Assembly: GCA_020632575.1 (NCBI GenBank)
Contig: JACKFH010000010.1
Location: 1-64,000, forward strand
DNA length: 64,000 nt
Origin: Candidatus Omnitrophota bacterium
Lineage (GTDB): Bacteria > Hinthialibacterota > Hinthialibacteria > OLB16
Direction of reading: 5' to 3'
Shown one piece after another: positions 27,309 through 35,303 of the stretch. Under the pieces are notes generated by a model. The model saw only the letters and a list, made by a program, of their open reading frames with translations, was not told the origin of the DNA and searched no databases. A program made the position numbers and the translations under genes. Position 1 is the stretch's first letter; every line of letters begins with the position of its first letter.

Positions 27309-29291
27309 ATGAAAACGGTTTGTCGGTTCACTCTCGCACTGCTTTTAATCGTCTTTTTCTATTCCGATTCCAGTTCCGCCGCCGACCTGGCCAACATTGA
27401 GGTTTCGCCGAAGGGAGATATCCAAACGCTCCAATTGGCCAAGATCAAAGTCCAGGAGATCAAAGCGAATAACCCGGAGGCCGAAGGAACAATTCGTGTG
27501 ACCCTCCGCAAGGGAGTCTACCACCTGAACGAGGCTCTCTTGCTCGGGCCAGAAGATGGGGGATCGGAAAGGATCCAAGTTGTTTACGAAGGACATCCGG
27601 GAGAGAAGGCGATCATTTCCGGTGGTTTGGTTATCTCGGGCTGGGAAGAAGTAAAGAAAGAAGGAAGGAGGCTGTGGGTGGCCGAGCTTCCCGATGACTT
27701 CCGGGCGAAAGTTTTCCGTGAGTTTTATGTGAATGGGGATCGCGCCGAACAGGCGAGGCTACCGGAGGAGGGACTCTATTATTTCACCGAAGTCATTGAT
27801 GTTTCGGGGGAGGACAAATGGAGCAATGGTTCACTTGGGGCCAAATTCGTGGAGGGGGACATTCGAGATTTCAAAAACCTGAACGATGTCGAGATTGTCG
27901 CCTACACTCGCTGGATCGAATCCCGACAGAGGATCGAGAGCGTCGATTTGGATTCGAACACGGTCACCTTCGATCGCCGCTCCACTTTCCGTCTAGAGGA
28001 CACACGCAAAAGAGACCGGTTCGGTCGGTACTATCTGGAGAACGTTTGGGAGGGACTCGACCAGCCTGGTGAATGGTATCACGACTTCCAGAAGGGGAAG
28101 ATCTATTACCTTCCAAGAGTTGGCGAAAAGATCTCCGATTCAATCCTTGAGATCCCGTGCGTCGAACAGTTGGTCCGAGTCATCGGGTCGGAGAACGAAC
28201 CGGTCCGCAACCTGACTTTCAACAATCTTGTTTTCGGGCGGGCAGAATGGACTTACCCCGAGGGGGATGCGGGATCTGTTCAAGCGGCGTTCGAAACTCC
28301 TGGCGCCGTTTATTTTGAGAATGCACTTGAATCCGGATTGGAGCACTGTGTGGTTCGAGAAGTCGGTGACTACGGGGTGGAGATTGGGAAAGGCTGCTCG
28401 GATTGTTTTGTGAACGCCTCGGTGGTCCAGGATTTGGGCGCGGGCGGGATCAAGTTGGGGCATGGAAGCACGAAATCGACCGTTGCCGATTGCACGATCG
28501 AACGAGGCAGCCGTATTTACGCCAGCGGGGTCGGTGTCTGGGTCGGAAACAGCGGCCACAATGCCGTCATCCACAACGAAGTGCGCGATTTCTTCTACAC
28601 CGGGATCTCGGTCGGGTGGTCGTGGGGGTATGGACCCAGCGATGCCGTCGACAACAACATCTCCTTCAACCACATCCATGAAATAGGGCAGGGACTCATC
28701 AGTGACATGGGGGGAATTTACACCCTTGGTATCGCCGAAGGGACGCAACTCTCACATAACCTGATCCACGATGTCTCCTCCTATTCTTATGGCGGTTGGG
28801 GGATCTACCCGGATGAGGGAAGCACCCACATTTTGGTGGAGGACAACGTGGTCTATCGGACCAAGACCGGCGGTTTCCATCAGCATTATGGAAAAGAAAA
28901 CACCATTCGGAACAACATCTTTGCGTTCGCGGTGGAGCAGCAACTTCAACGTTCGCGCGAAGAGGATCACAAATCCTTCGATTTCGTGAACAACATTGTT
29001 TACTTCGACCAGGGGACTCTTTTGGGCAGCACTTGGAAGAACGATCAGTGGTTCATGGATAAAAATGTCTATTGGAACCCAGATCCCTCGAAAATCGATT
29101 TCAAGGGTCAATCGCTTGAAGAGTGGAGGAAGCGCGGACACGATAAGAATAGCATTGTCGTCGACCCGCTATTCGTCGATATTGAAAGGGATGACTATCG
29201 ACTGAAACCCGACTCTCCAGCTTTAGAGATCGGTTTCAATCCGATCGACTTGTCTCAAGTCGGTCCACGCGTTCGCTCCGGGTTGTATTAG
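27309..29291 (+). CDS. Exported right-handed beta-helix protein, GH141-like
   Basis: This 660-residue protein has a signal peptide (ending SSSAA), an N-terminal region with ISGGLVISGW and the block EFYVNGDRAEQARLPEEG, and a long parallel beta-helix from about residue 280. The helix shows repeated hydrophobic-Asn rungs such as YGVEIGKGCSDCFVNASVVQ and HNLIHDVSSY. This layout matches beta-helix glycosidases of the GH141 type, some of which act on fucose- or xylose-containing polymers. The ATG at 27309 follows AGGAGGGA. It lies 56 bases after the paired oxidoreductases and is probably in the same operon, which suggests release of a sugar that they oxidise. The GH assignment is tentative. Confidence 0.72.
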   Translation: MKTVCRFTLALLLIVFFYSDSSSAADLANIEVSPKGDIQTLQLAKIKVQEIKANNPEAEGTIRVTLRKGVYHLNEALLLGPEDGGSERIQVVYEGHPGEKAIISGGLVISGWEEVKKEGRRLWVAELPDDFRAKVFREFYVNGDRAEQARLPEEGLYYFTEVIDVSGEDKWSNGSLGAKFVEGDIRDFKNLNDVEIVAYTRWIESRQRIESVDLDSNTVTFDRRSTFRLEDTRKRDRFGRYYLENVWEGLDQPGEWYHDFQKGKIYYLPRVGEKISDSILEIPCVEQLVRVIGSENEPVRNLTFNNLVFGRAEWTYPEGDAGSVQAAFETPGAVYFENALESGLEHCVVREVGDYGVEIGKGCSDCFVNASVVQDLGAGGIKLGHGSTKSTVADCTIERGSRIYASGVGVWVGNSGHNAVIHNEVRDFFYTGISVGWSWGYGPSDAVDNNISFNHIHEIGQGLISDMGGIYTLGIAEGTQLSHNLIHDVSSYSYGGWGIYPDEGSTHILVEDNVVYRTKTGGFHQHYGKENTIRNNIFAFAVEQQLQRSREEDHKSFDFVNNIVYFDQGTLLGSTWKNDQWFMDKNVYWNPDPSKIDFKGQSLEEWRKRGHDKNSIVVDPLFVDIERDDYRLKPDSPALEIGFNPIDLSQVGPRVRSGLY

Positions 29292-29294
29292 AGT

Positions 29295-29325
29295 TTCCGA
29301 CTGAGAGGGGTGGGAGGAGTCGGAA
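29295..29325 (+). terminator. Hairpin at the 3' end of the beta-helix gene
   Basis: A perfect 8-bp stem (TTCCGACT with AGTCGGAA) with a 15-base loop begins three bases after the stop codon. There is no T-run, so it may be a stabilising 3' structure or a Rho-dependent end rather than a simple terminator. Confidence 0.4.
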
Positions 29326-29371
29326 GCAGTAAGCCAGTTCCAATGCTGGCGGTGTGTCAGGTATTCGAGCC

Positions 29372-30091
29372 ATGAACCGACCCGCTGAAGACCATGTCCA
29401 CCATTCCATCTGGAACGCCCAACTCGTATTGGGAGTCCTGGTCTTTGTGGTGATCCTGGGTCTTGGGATTTACCACCGACAACAGTTCGAAGAAATTCTA
29501 GAAACCTTTCAGGAATGGGTGGAGCGGGCGGGAGCGATTGGGGTGATCGCATTCATTCTGGTCTATGCTCTGATGACCGTTCTATTCGTTCCCGGCTGGT
29601 TCTTCACAGTCGTCGCGGGAGTCGCCTATGGGGTGGTCGCCGGGTCGCTTTTCGCCTCCCTGGCCAGCACTTTGGGAGCCACTGCCGCCTTCTTGATGGC
29701 GCGCACCTTCTTTCGAAATTCGGTTGAGAAATGGGTCGAGGGGAATCCAACCTTCCATTCGATCGATCGGGCCATCGGAAAATCCGGCTGGAGAATGGTG
29801 TTGCTCCTACGCCTTAGCCCCATTTTTCCCTTCAATGTCCTCAATTACGCGCTTGGATTGACCTCCATCACCCCGTTCCAATATGCCCTCGCCAGCTGGG
29901 TGGGAATGCTCCCCGGGACCATTCTTTATGTCTATCTCGGTTCAATCGGCGAGTCGTTCGCACTCGAGGGGGAATGGAACAAAGGGCAATTGGCCTTATT
30001 TGGGGCCGGCTTGGTCGCGACCATCCTGATCACCGTGAAGGCGACTCAAATCGTCCGAGGTTCCATGAAGGAAACCGGACAGAAAGCCTAG
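29372..30091 (+). CDS. TVP38/TMEM64 (VTT domain) membrane protein
   Basis: This 239-residue inner-membrane protein of the DedA/VTT superfamily is associated with lipid scrambling or transport. Seen: an N-terminal helix, FVPGWFFTVVAGVAYG with re-entrant-loop character, the LRLSPIFPFNVLNYALGLT motif with the conserved Arg and Pro-Phe, and a terminal helix. The ATG at 29372 is preferred to a GTG 18 bases upstream, although neither has a strong ribosome site. It follows the beta-helix gene by 80 bases and may or may not be in that operon. Confidence 0.88.
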   Translation: MNRPAEDHVHHSIWNAQLVLGVLVFVVILGLGIYHRQQFEEILETFQEWVERAGAIGVIAFILVYALMTVLFVPGWFFTVVAGVAYGVVAGSLFASLASTLGATAAFLMARTFFRNSVEKWVEGNPTFHSIDRAIGKSGWRMVLLLRLSPIFPFNVLNYALGLTSITPFQYALASWVGMLPGTILYVYLGSIGESFALEGEWNKGQLALFGAGLVATILITVKATQIVRGSMKETGQKA

Positions 30092-30251
30092 ATTCTCCCA
30101 CCCGATTCTCGAACCACTGGGGATGGGGGTCCTTGTCCCCCCCTCCCCCCTGCTCGTTGAATCGAGACGCTTGTGTCACAATTAGATACACTACTCTTGG
30201 GTAGGGTGCATTGGGTTGCGTTCCGAAACACGGTCGTTGTTTCGATTGCCT

Positions 30252-30280
30252 CCTCGACTGAGCCGAGGGCGCTTTTTTTT
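30252..30280 (+). terminator. Possible terminator in the 320-base gap after the VTT gene
   Basis: A 5-bp stem (CCTCG at 30252-30256 with CGAGG at 30264-30268) is followed by GCGC and eight T residues at 30273-30280. The stem is short. The rest of the gap 30092-30411 holds only a G/C-run hairpin near 30120-30150 and no gene. Confidence 0.4.
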
Positions 30281-30411
30281 AGCTCAATCACACCGAAAAT
30301 TCAGCGAAAATTCAGAGAACGAACGATTTTTGGGAAGCCTAGGATCATATTTTTCAAGTGGAACTGATTTTGCGTGTAAATCCGATAATCGCCAGTCTAT
30401 CGGAGACCATC

Positions 30412-33183
30412 ATGACCGACAAAAACCGACTTTATGCCAGGGTTTTTTGGTCGCTCGCCTTCCTCAGCCTTGTCATCGGGTTGAGTTTTCGGGGAGCGGC
30501 AGCCGAAATTGTGTTCGCTCACCCCGATGCCCCCGCGATCGAGCGGGTGCGTATACCGGCGGGTGAATTCGTCATGGGATCCGACCAAAATGACCGAAAT
30601 GAATCTCCTGCCCATTCGGTTTACCTGGACGATTATGAGATCAGCACTTTTGAAGTGACTTGGGAGGAATACCAAGCTTTCATCGACGCTGGCGGTTATG
30701 AAGATGTGGCCAACAATGGCTTTTGGACCTCGAAAGGGGCCTCGATGGCGGCCTTCCCCTATTGGTCGATCGACGATGTCTACGGCCACACCCTGACCGG
30801 GCCGGCTTGGACTCCCGAAGGTTCGGGACCTCCAGGCTTTGCGAGCCGGGGGCACTGGCCGCCCAAACCCAATGATCCCGTGATTGGCATTTCCTTATGG
30901 GAAGCCCAGGCCTACTGCCGATTCGTGGGTGGCCGACTTCCCACCGAGGCTGAATGGGAAAAAGCGGCGACCTGGGGACCCGACGCCACCTCGGCCAGCA
31001 CTTTTCCATGGGGCGAGGACGCCTCCGCGCCGATGCCAGGAAACGGGTTCGAGGTGAAAGAGGGTTTTTCGACGATAAGCGAGGTGGACAATCCCAGGTA
31101 CGAGGGCGATGTTAGCCGCTACGGCGTCCGTGGAATGGGAGGGAATGTCTCCGAAATGGTGGGAGACATGTTCGACCCGGAATTCTACTCTCAAGGACCC
31201 TCGAATGGACTGCCATGGGAAAATCCCTTCTGCTTTGTCGCCAAGCGACTCGATTTGATTGATGAAGTTGGCGCGACTCTTCCACTCAACTGGGGGATTC
31301 GCGGCGGTCACTATGGTCACAACACGGTGGACGCCCCCTATTTCAGAGCGAGTCGCCGTGATTTGGCCGGGGTTATTTCAAGAACTCACACAGTTGGCTT
31401 CCGCGTGGCGTGGGACGCAGCCCCGAAACCCATGCCGACTCCGGTTGTGAGGGAGGATCGGCCCGGCGCGGCGGTGGAAATTCCAACCGGTTCCTACCTG
31501 ATTGGTCACACCGAGGGAATGCCCTCGGAGATTGGGGCCAGCAAATCGGAAAGCCCCCAACACCCCGTCTGCCTCAATCAGTTCTGGATTGGCAAGTACG
31601 AGGTCACTTGGTACGAATACCGCAAATTCATCGAGATGGGCGGCTATGGAGATGTCAACGGACCCAAACCCGAATGGTGGAGCGATGAGGGCTGGGCTTA
31701 TCGTGTCTCTCCCTCCTGCTCTGGAGGTCTTGCCCAGTATGCGGTCGAGCGTCCCGCCTTCATGGGAGACCCCCGTCCGGACTTTCGCGATGTCCTCTAT
31801 GTTCCGACTCTGTGGAAGGGCCCCTGGAACGAGGAGAACGGATTGACCTCCCCCCCCGATGACCACCCGGTCTTCGGACTTTCCTGGTTCGAGGCTGAGG
31901 CCTATTGTAATTTCGTCGGCGGTCGTTTGCCGATGGAGGCGGAATGGGAAGTCGCCGCCACCTGGAACCCCGACAAGGGACTGCCCACCCAGTACCCCTG
32001 GGGGAATTTCAACATCTTTCCCTACGACTCGGTCCTGAACAACAGCGGCGACGATCCAAAATATCCCGGTTTCCAATCGAGCCCTGTCGGCATGTATCCC
32101 GAGGGGAAGAGCCATTTCGGTTGCTACGACATGTCGGGGAATGTCTTCGAATGGTGCGAGGATTGGGCCAGCGGCGAGTCTTACAAACTCCATTCATCGG
32201 AGTGCGGGGCCGACCTGACCACGCCGGATTACCTGAAGGAAATCCCCGCCACCTGGGATCCGTGCGAACCGGACTATTGGCCGGTTCCGGGATTCAAGAT
32301 GACTCGCGGCGGCGGGTACGATCCCACATTCTTCAACGCCTTTGCCCAACGCGCGAGGACTCGCGGCGACACCTTCGACGCTTCCCAGATGTTTCGCAAT
32401 TTCACTTATGGCGTCAGAGTGGTGTGGGACCAGGACCCAGACACGATTCCCGAGGCGCAAATGGTTCGGCCGCCTTACGCCAGCGGAACCGACACTCCCG
32501 CGGTGACACAAGTGGCTTCGGATTTTGTTCCCCCGCCGTCCGAGATTTCCCAGAAGGTTTATCCTGGAGATCAGACGGTGATACTCGAGGCCTCCCTGGA
32601 AACCCCAGGGTCCGCGGTTTGGTATCGAATTTACGGTCCTGAGGGAGCGATGGTGGAAATCGATTTGGATGCTCAGGGCGGTTCCGACGATCCCAATGGG
32701 TTCACTGAACTGGACTCGGTGATCGAGGTTTGGCACCCCGATATCGACCAGCCGGTGAACTATTATGACGATGAAATCATTCCCACCGACGACCTGAATC
32801 TTCGTCTTTATTACTACGATCCCCCCGTGTTCAAACATCGCATCCCCGCGTGGGGGTATTTCGATGTGAAGGTTCGCGCCTACTCCTGGCCCGCCGAGGG
32901 GAGTCAATCCGGACTATCCATCGCGGAGCGGTCGCACAACGAACCGGGATACCGATATGAACTCAACATCACCGCTCCCGGTGTCTCTTGCGGCGATCCC
33001 TCGGAAATGAAGAGTCACGCCCTCGGGATGGTGCTGGATGTCATCGAAGGCGCTCGAAAGAAGTCGGCTGGAGCGATCGCCAAGGGCGACATTAGCGGCG
33101 ATGGTTTTGTTAATTCGTTGGACCTGTTTAAGTTGACCGCGATGTGGCCAACCATAGAAACGGAGTGCGAGGCGGTGAAGTAG
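30412..33183 (+). CDS. Exported protein with two FGE-sulfatase-like domains and dockerin-like end
   Basis: This 923-residue protein has a signal peptide (ending GAAA). Two formylglycine-generating-enzyme (SUMF1/PvdO) folds follow at about residues 40-345 and 360-680. Each shows the IPAGEFVMG- or IPTGSYLIG-type opening, GRLPTEAEWE or GRLPMEAEWE, GGNVSEM or SGNVFEWCEDW, and a final RGG-GVRVVWD block. The Cys pair that active FGE uses near RGG is absent in both copies, so sulfatase activation is unlikely. A beta-rich region of about 180 residues follows. The C-terminus has one dockerin-like calcium loop (GDISGDGFVNSLDLF). ATG at 30412 follows GGAG. Probably a surface or complex-forming protein of unknown task. 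Confidence 0.8.
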   Translation: MTDKNRLYARVFWSLAFLSLVIGLSFRGAAAEIVFAHPDAPAIERVRIPAGEFVMGSDQNDRNESPAHSVYLDDYEISTFEVTWEEYQAFIDAGGYEDVANNGFWTSKGASMAAFPYWSIDDVYGHTLTGPAWTPEGSGPPGFASRGHWPPKPNDPVIGISLWEAQAYCRFVGGRLPTEAEWEKAATWGPDATSASTFPWGEDASAPMPGNGFEVKEGFSTISEVDNPRYEGDVSRYGVRGMGGNVSEMVGDMFDPEFYSQGPSNGLPWENPFCFVAKRLDLIDEVGATLPLNWGIRGGHYGHNTVDAPYFRASRRDLAGVISRTHTVGFRVAWDAAPKPMPTPVVREDRPGAAVEIPTGSYLIGHTEGMPSEIGASKSESPQHPVCLNQFWIGKYEVTWYEYRKFIEMGGYGDVNGPKPEWWSDEGWAYRVSPSCSGGLAQYAVERPAFMGDPRPDFRDVLYVPTLWKGPWNEENGLTSPPDDHPVFGLSWFEAEAYCNFVGGRLPMEAEWEVAATWNPDKGLPTQYPWGNFNIFPYDSVLNNSGDDPKYPGFQSSPVGMYPEGKSHFGCYDMSGNVFEWCEDWASGESYKLHSSECGADLTTPDYLKEIPATWDPCEPDYWPVPGFKMTRGGGYDPTFFNAFAQRARTRGDTFDASQMFRNFTYGVRVVWDQDPDTIPEAQMVRPPYASGTDTPAVTQVASDFVPPPSEISQKVYPGDQTVILEASLETPGSAVWYRIYGPEGAMVEIDLDAQGGSDDPNGFTELDSVIEVWHPDIDQPVNYYDDEIIPTDDLNLRLYYYDPPVFKHRIPAWGYFDVKVRAYSWPAEGSQSGLSIAERSHNEPGYRYELNITAPGVSCGDPSEMKSHALGMVLDVIEGARKKSAGAIAKGDISGDGFVNSLDLFKLTAMWPTIETECEAVK

Positions 33184-33249
33184 AATTGAGATTTGATTTC
33201 CCGCCTCGTTTCGGACTTTGAGTGGATCTTTCCATCACTGAGAAAAACA

Positions 33250-33287
33250 AATCCCCCCACCGCTCGACAACGGGCGATGGGGGGATT
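33250..33287. terminator. Bidirectional terminator between convergent genes
   Basis: A 10-bp outer stem (AATCCCCCCA with TGGGGGGATT) encloses a 6-bp inner stem with one G-T wobble. T-rich runs lie on both sides (TTTT on plus, TGTTTTTCT on minus). It lies 66 bases after the FGE-like gene and 18 bases after the Hsp20 gene. Confidence 0.88.
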
Positions 33288-33305
33288 CGATTTTACGGGG
33301 AATGT

Positions 33306-34034
33306 TTACGAGGCCGGAGGTTGATTCCCGGAGTTCAAGGGGATCTTCCTCGATTCGCCACTGTCCGTCGATTTCGGTAGCGTAATCTTTAAGACACCGT
33401 CCTCATAATTTGCTTCGACACTATCCTTGTCCACCGGACCTGGAAGAACAACCGTCCTTTCAAACTTCCCGAGATTCCTTTCGCTCCGGATCACTTTGCC
33501 GGAATTGTCGGCTTCCTCGGTGGCCGCTTCCCTCATGCCGGCGATGCTCAGGTTTCGACCCTCGACTTGAATATCGACTTGGGAGTTTTCCAATCCGGGA
33601 AGGTCGACCGTGACCACATAGTGATCGCCTTCATCTTTCAGATCGAGTTCCGGGAGATAGGTTGAATCCATCGCCAAGGGACCGAAAGAGGGGGAGGCGT
33701 TGACCCGATTGAGGGTCGAGGAAAACATCCGGTCCATGTGTTGCTGCATCCTCTGAATCTCATCGAAGGGATTCCATTCATCGGAACCGAATGCGGAGTC
33801 ATCCCACAATCCCTGGAACGGATCCACGGAGGCTCCGCTCTTTGGACTAACCGTCACGGTAGGAGCGGCTGTTTGGTTGGAGGTCCCCCCTGATGGCATG
33901 GTGGGAACCGAAGCAATTTGAAGGTTCTGGATATGTGTGGTGAGGTTGTGAATGTGGTAGCTTTGATACCCGATCATCCCGATCAAAGCGATGACCAGTA
34001 TCGACGATAGTATCAAGAGACGCTTTTCATTCAT
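33306..34034 (-). CDS. Small heat-shock protein with N-terminal membrane anchor
   Basis: This 242-residue Hsp20 protein has an unusual N-terminus. A hydrophobic segment (RLLILSSILVIALIGMIGYQ) is followed by a short helical stretch and a Ser/Thr/Pro-rich linker. The alpha-crystallin domain starts near residue 125 (YVVTVDLPGLENSQVDIQVE, NLSIAG, then FERTVVLPGPVD and YEDGVLKITLPK). The tail KIPLNSG resembles the usual C-terminal I-x-I/V motif only loosely. ATG at 34034 is chosen because AAGGAG lies eleven bases before it; a GTG four codons earlier would sit on that site. No signal-peptidase site is evident, so the holdase domain should be displayed in the periplasm from the inner membrane. Confidence 0.85.
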   Translation of the reverse strand: MNEKRLLILSSILVIALIGMIGYQSYHIHNLTTHIQNLQIASVPTMPSGGTSNQTAAPTVTVSPKSGASVDPFQGLWDDSAFGSDEWNPFDEIQRMQQHMDRMFSSTLNRVNASPSFGPLAMDSTYLPELDLKDEGDHYVVTVDLPGLENSQVDIQVEGRNLSIAGMREAATEEADNSGKVIRSERNLGKFERTVVLPGPVDKDSVEANYEDGVLKITLPKSTDSGESRKIPLNSGNQPPAS

Positions 34035-34193
34035 GATCGTTTTCACTCCTTACTCGAAAAGAGTTTCCTCGACCAAGCCTTGAATAATCCTCTTAGGTTT
34101 TAGGACCGCCTCGTGCCTTCAGTGAATATTCTGTCTTTCGATATCCGATGGAAAAAACGATCCGGCAGGTTTGGGGTAACCGAGCCTGAGGGT

Positions 34194-35303
34194 TTACGGA
34201 CCGCCCTGGAACGGCGATTTGAATGTTGGACCGTTCTTCTCGAAGAACTCGAGCCACTGCAGGGTGGCATCCGCCGCGAAGCCTTCTCGCTCTCGGTAGA
34301 CCTCCGGCTTCTCCCCCCAATAAAACCCGATCCAACCCGCCGCGACACCTCGAGTCGACTCCATAAAAGACTCGAACTCCTCGATAGAACAATGCAGCGG
34401 GAAAGTCTCCTCGATGACTACGGGTTTTCCGACTTGGAAACCTTCTAACCGCTCCATCACCTCTCCGGGGTCATCCGATTTCGGGTAGGCATGGATGCAG
34501 AGAAAATCGAGAAGGTCGACAATCCTGTCGGGATAAAATCCGGAACTCATCCCCGATCCCTTCAAGCTCCAGGGAACCAACCCGACCGTGACGAGAGTCT
34601 TTGGGTCTTCCTTTCGAATTTCCTTCTTCAAGGTCTTTATCCACTCCCGCGCCACTTCCTCACGCTTCCTCTCACCGATATCGAGCGTGATGAATTGAAC
34701 AAAATATTTCCCCGCGAACTCCGGTCCCAACCAGTCTCTGTCCTCTCGCTTCTTCCCAGGCACAATCGGCTCGTTCATCAGGTCATAGCAGAACATGGCG
34801 GGACTTTTGGAGCCAACCTTCGCCACCTCCCGCCAAAAGAACCCCTGCGCCGCCCATCGTTCCCCCTCCGTCATGGCGTCGTACCACTTCGGCGTATCCT
34901 GTTTGTGATAGCACCCAAGGCCCGTGAGGTTGAGGTAAAGCCCCACTCTCTCGGCGAGATCCAACAAGTCTTTCAGTATTCTGAATGAGTTCTCATTTGT
35001 CTGTGTGGGGCTTTCAATGAACCGGTTGAACTGAAGGTGAACACGAACGACATTCGCGCCCAACTCCTTCATCTCCCGAAAATCTTCCTCGACTCTCGGC
35101 CAATCGCTCTCCCAATAGTCCTCAATCAGCTTGCCGTCATCGTCATGGTCGTAGTTGAAACCCCAAGGGACGAAGGGCTTGCCCGAGGTTTCCGTGACGA
35201 AGCCTTGTTGATCGGAGTCGACTCGGATGCGTTCGAGGTCGGAGGCGTGGGCGGGAAGAAGGAGGAGGATGCTGAGGACCGCCAAAAAGAGACGGTCACA
35301 CAT
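34194..35303 (-). CDS. Exported GH5-like glycoside hydrolase
   Basis: This 369-residue protein has a signal peptide (ending PAHA) and a (beta/alpha)8 clan GH-A fold. It shows the acid/base Glu in YDLMNEPIV at about residue 180 and the likely nucleophile Glu in VVIEETFPL at about 310, with the strand-end residues in GFNYDHD, GANVVRVHL and CIHAYP. Substrate could be a beta-mannan or beta-glucan; the sequence does not decide. The ATG overlaps the end of the upstream thiamine-diphosphate enzyme gene (ATGTGTGA), with an A/G-run ribosome site inside that gene, so translation is coupled. Confidence 0.8.
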   Translation of the reverse strand: MCDRLFLAVLSILLLLPAHASDLERIRVDSDQQGFVTETSGKPFVPWGFNYDHDDDGKLIEDYWESDWPRVEEDFREMKELGANVVRVHLQFNRFIESPTQTNENSFRILKDLLDLAERVGLYLNLTGLGCYHKQDTPKWYDAMTEGERWAAQGFFWREVAKVGSKSPAMFCYDLMNEPIVPGKKREDRDWLGPEFAGKYFVQFITLDIGERKREEVAREWIKTLKKEIRKEDPKTLVTVGLVPWSLKGSGMSSGFYPDRIVDLLDFLCIHAYPKSDDPGEVMERLEGFQVGKPVVIEETFPLHCSIEEFESFMESTRGVAAGWIGFYWGEKPEVYREREGFAADATLQWLEFFEKNGPTFKSPFQGGP

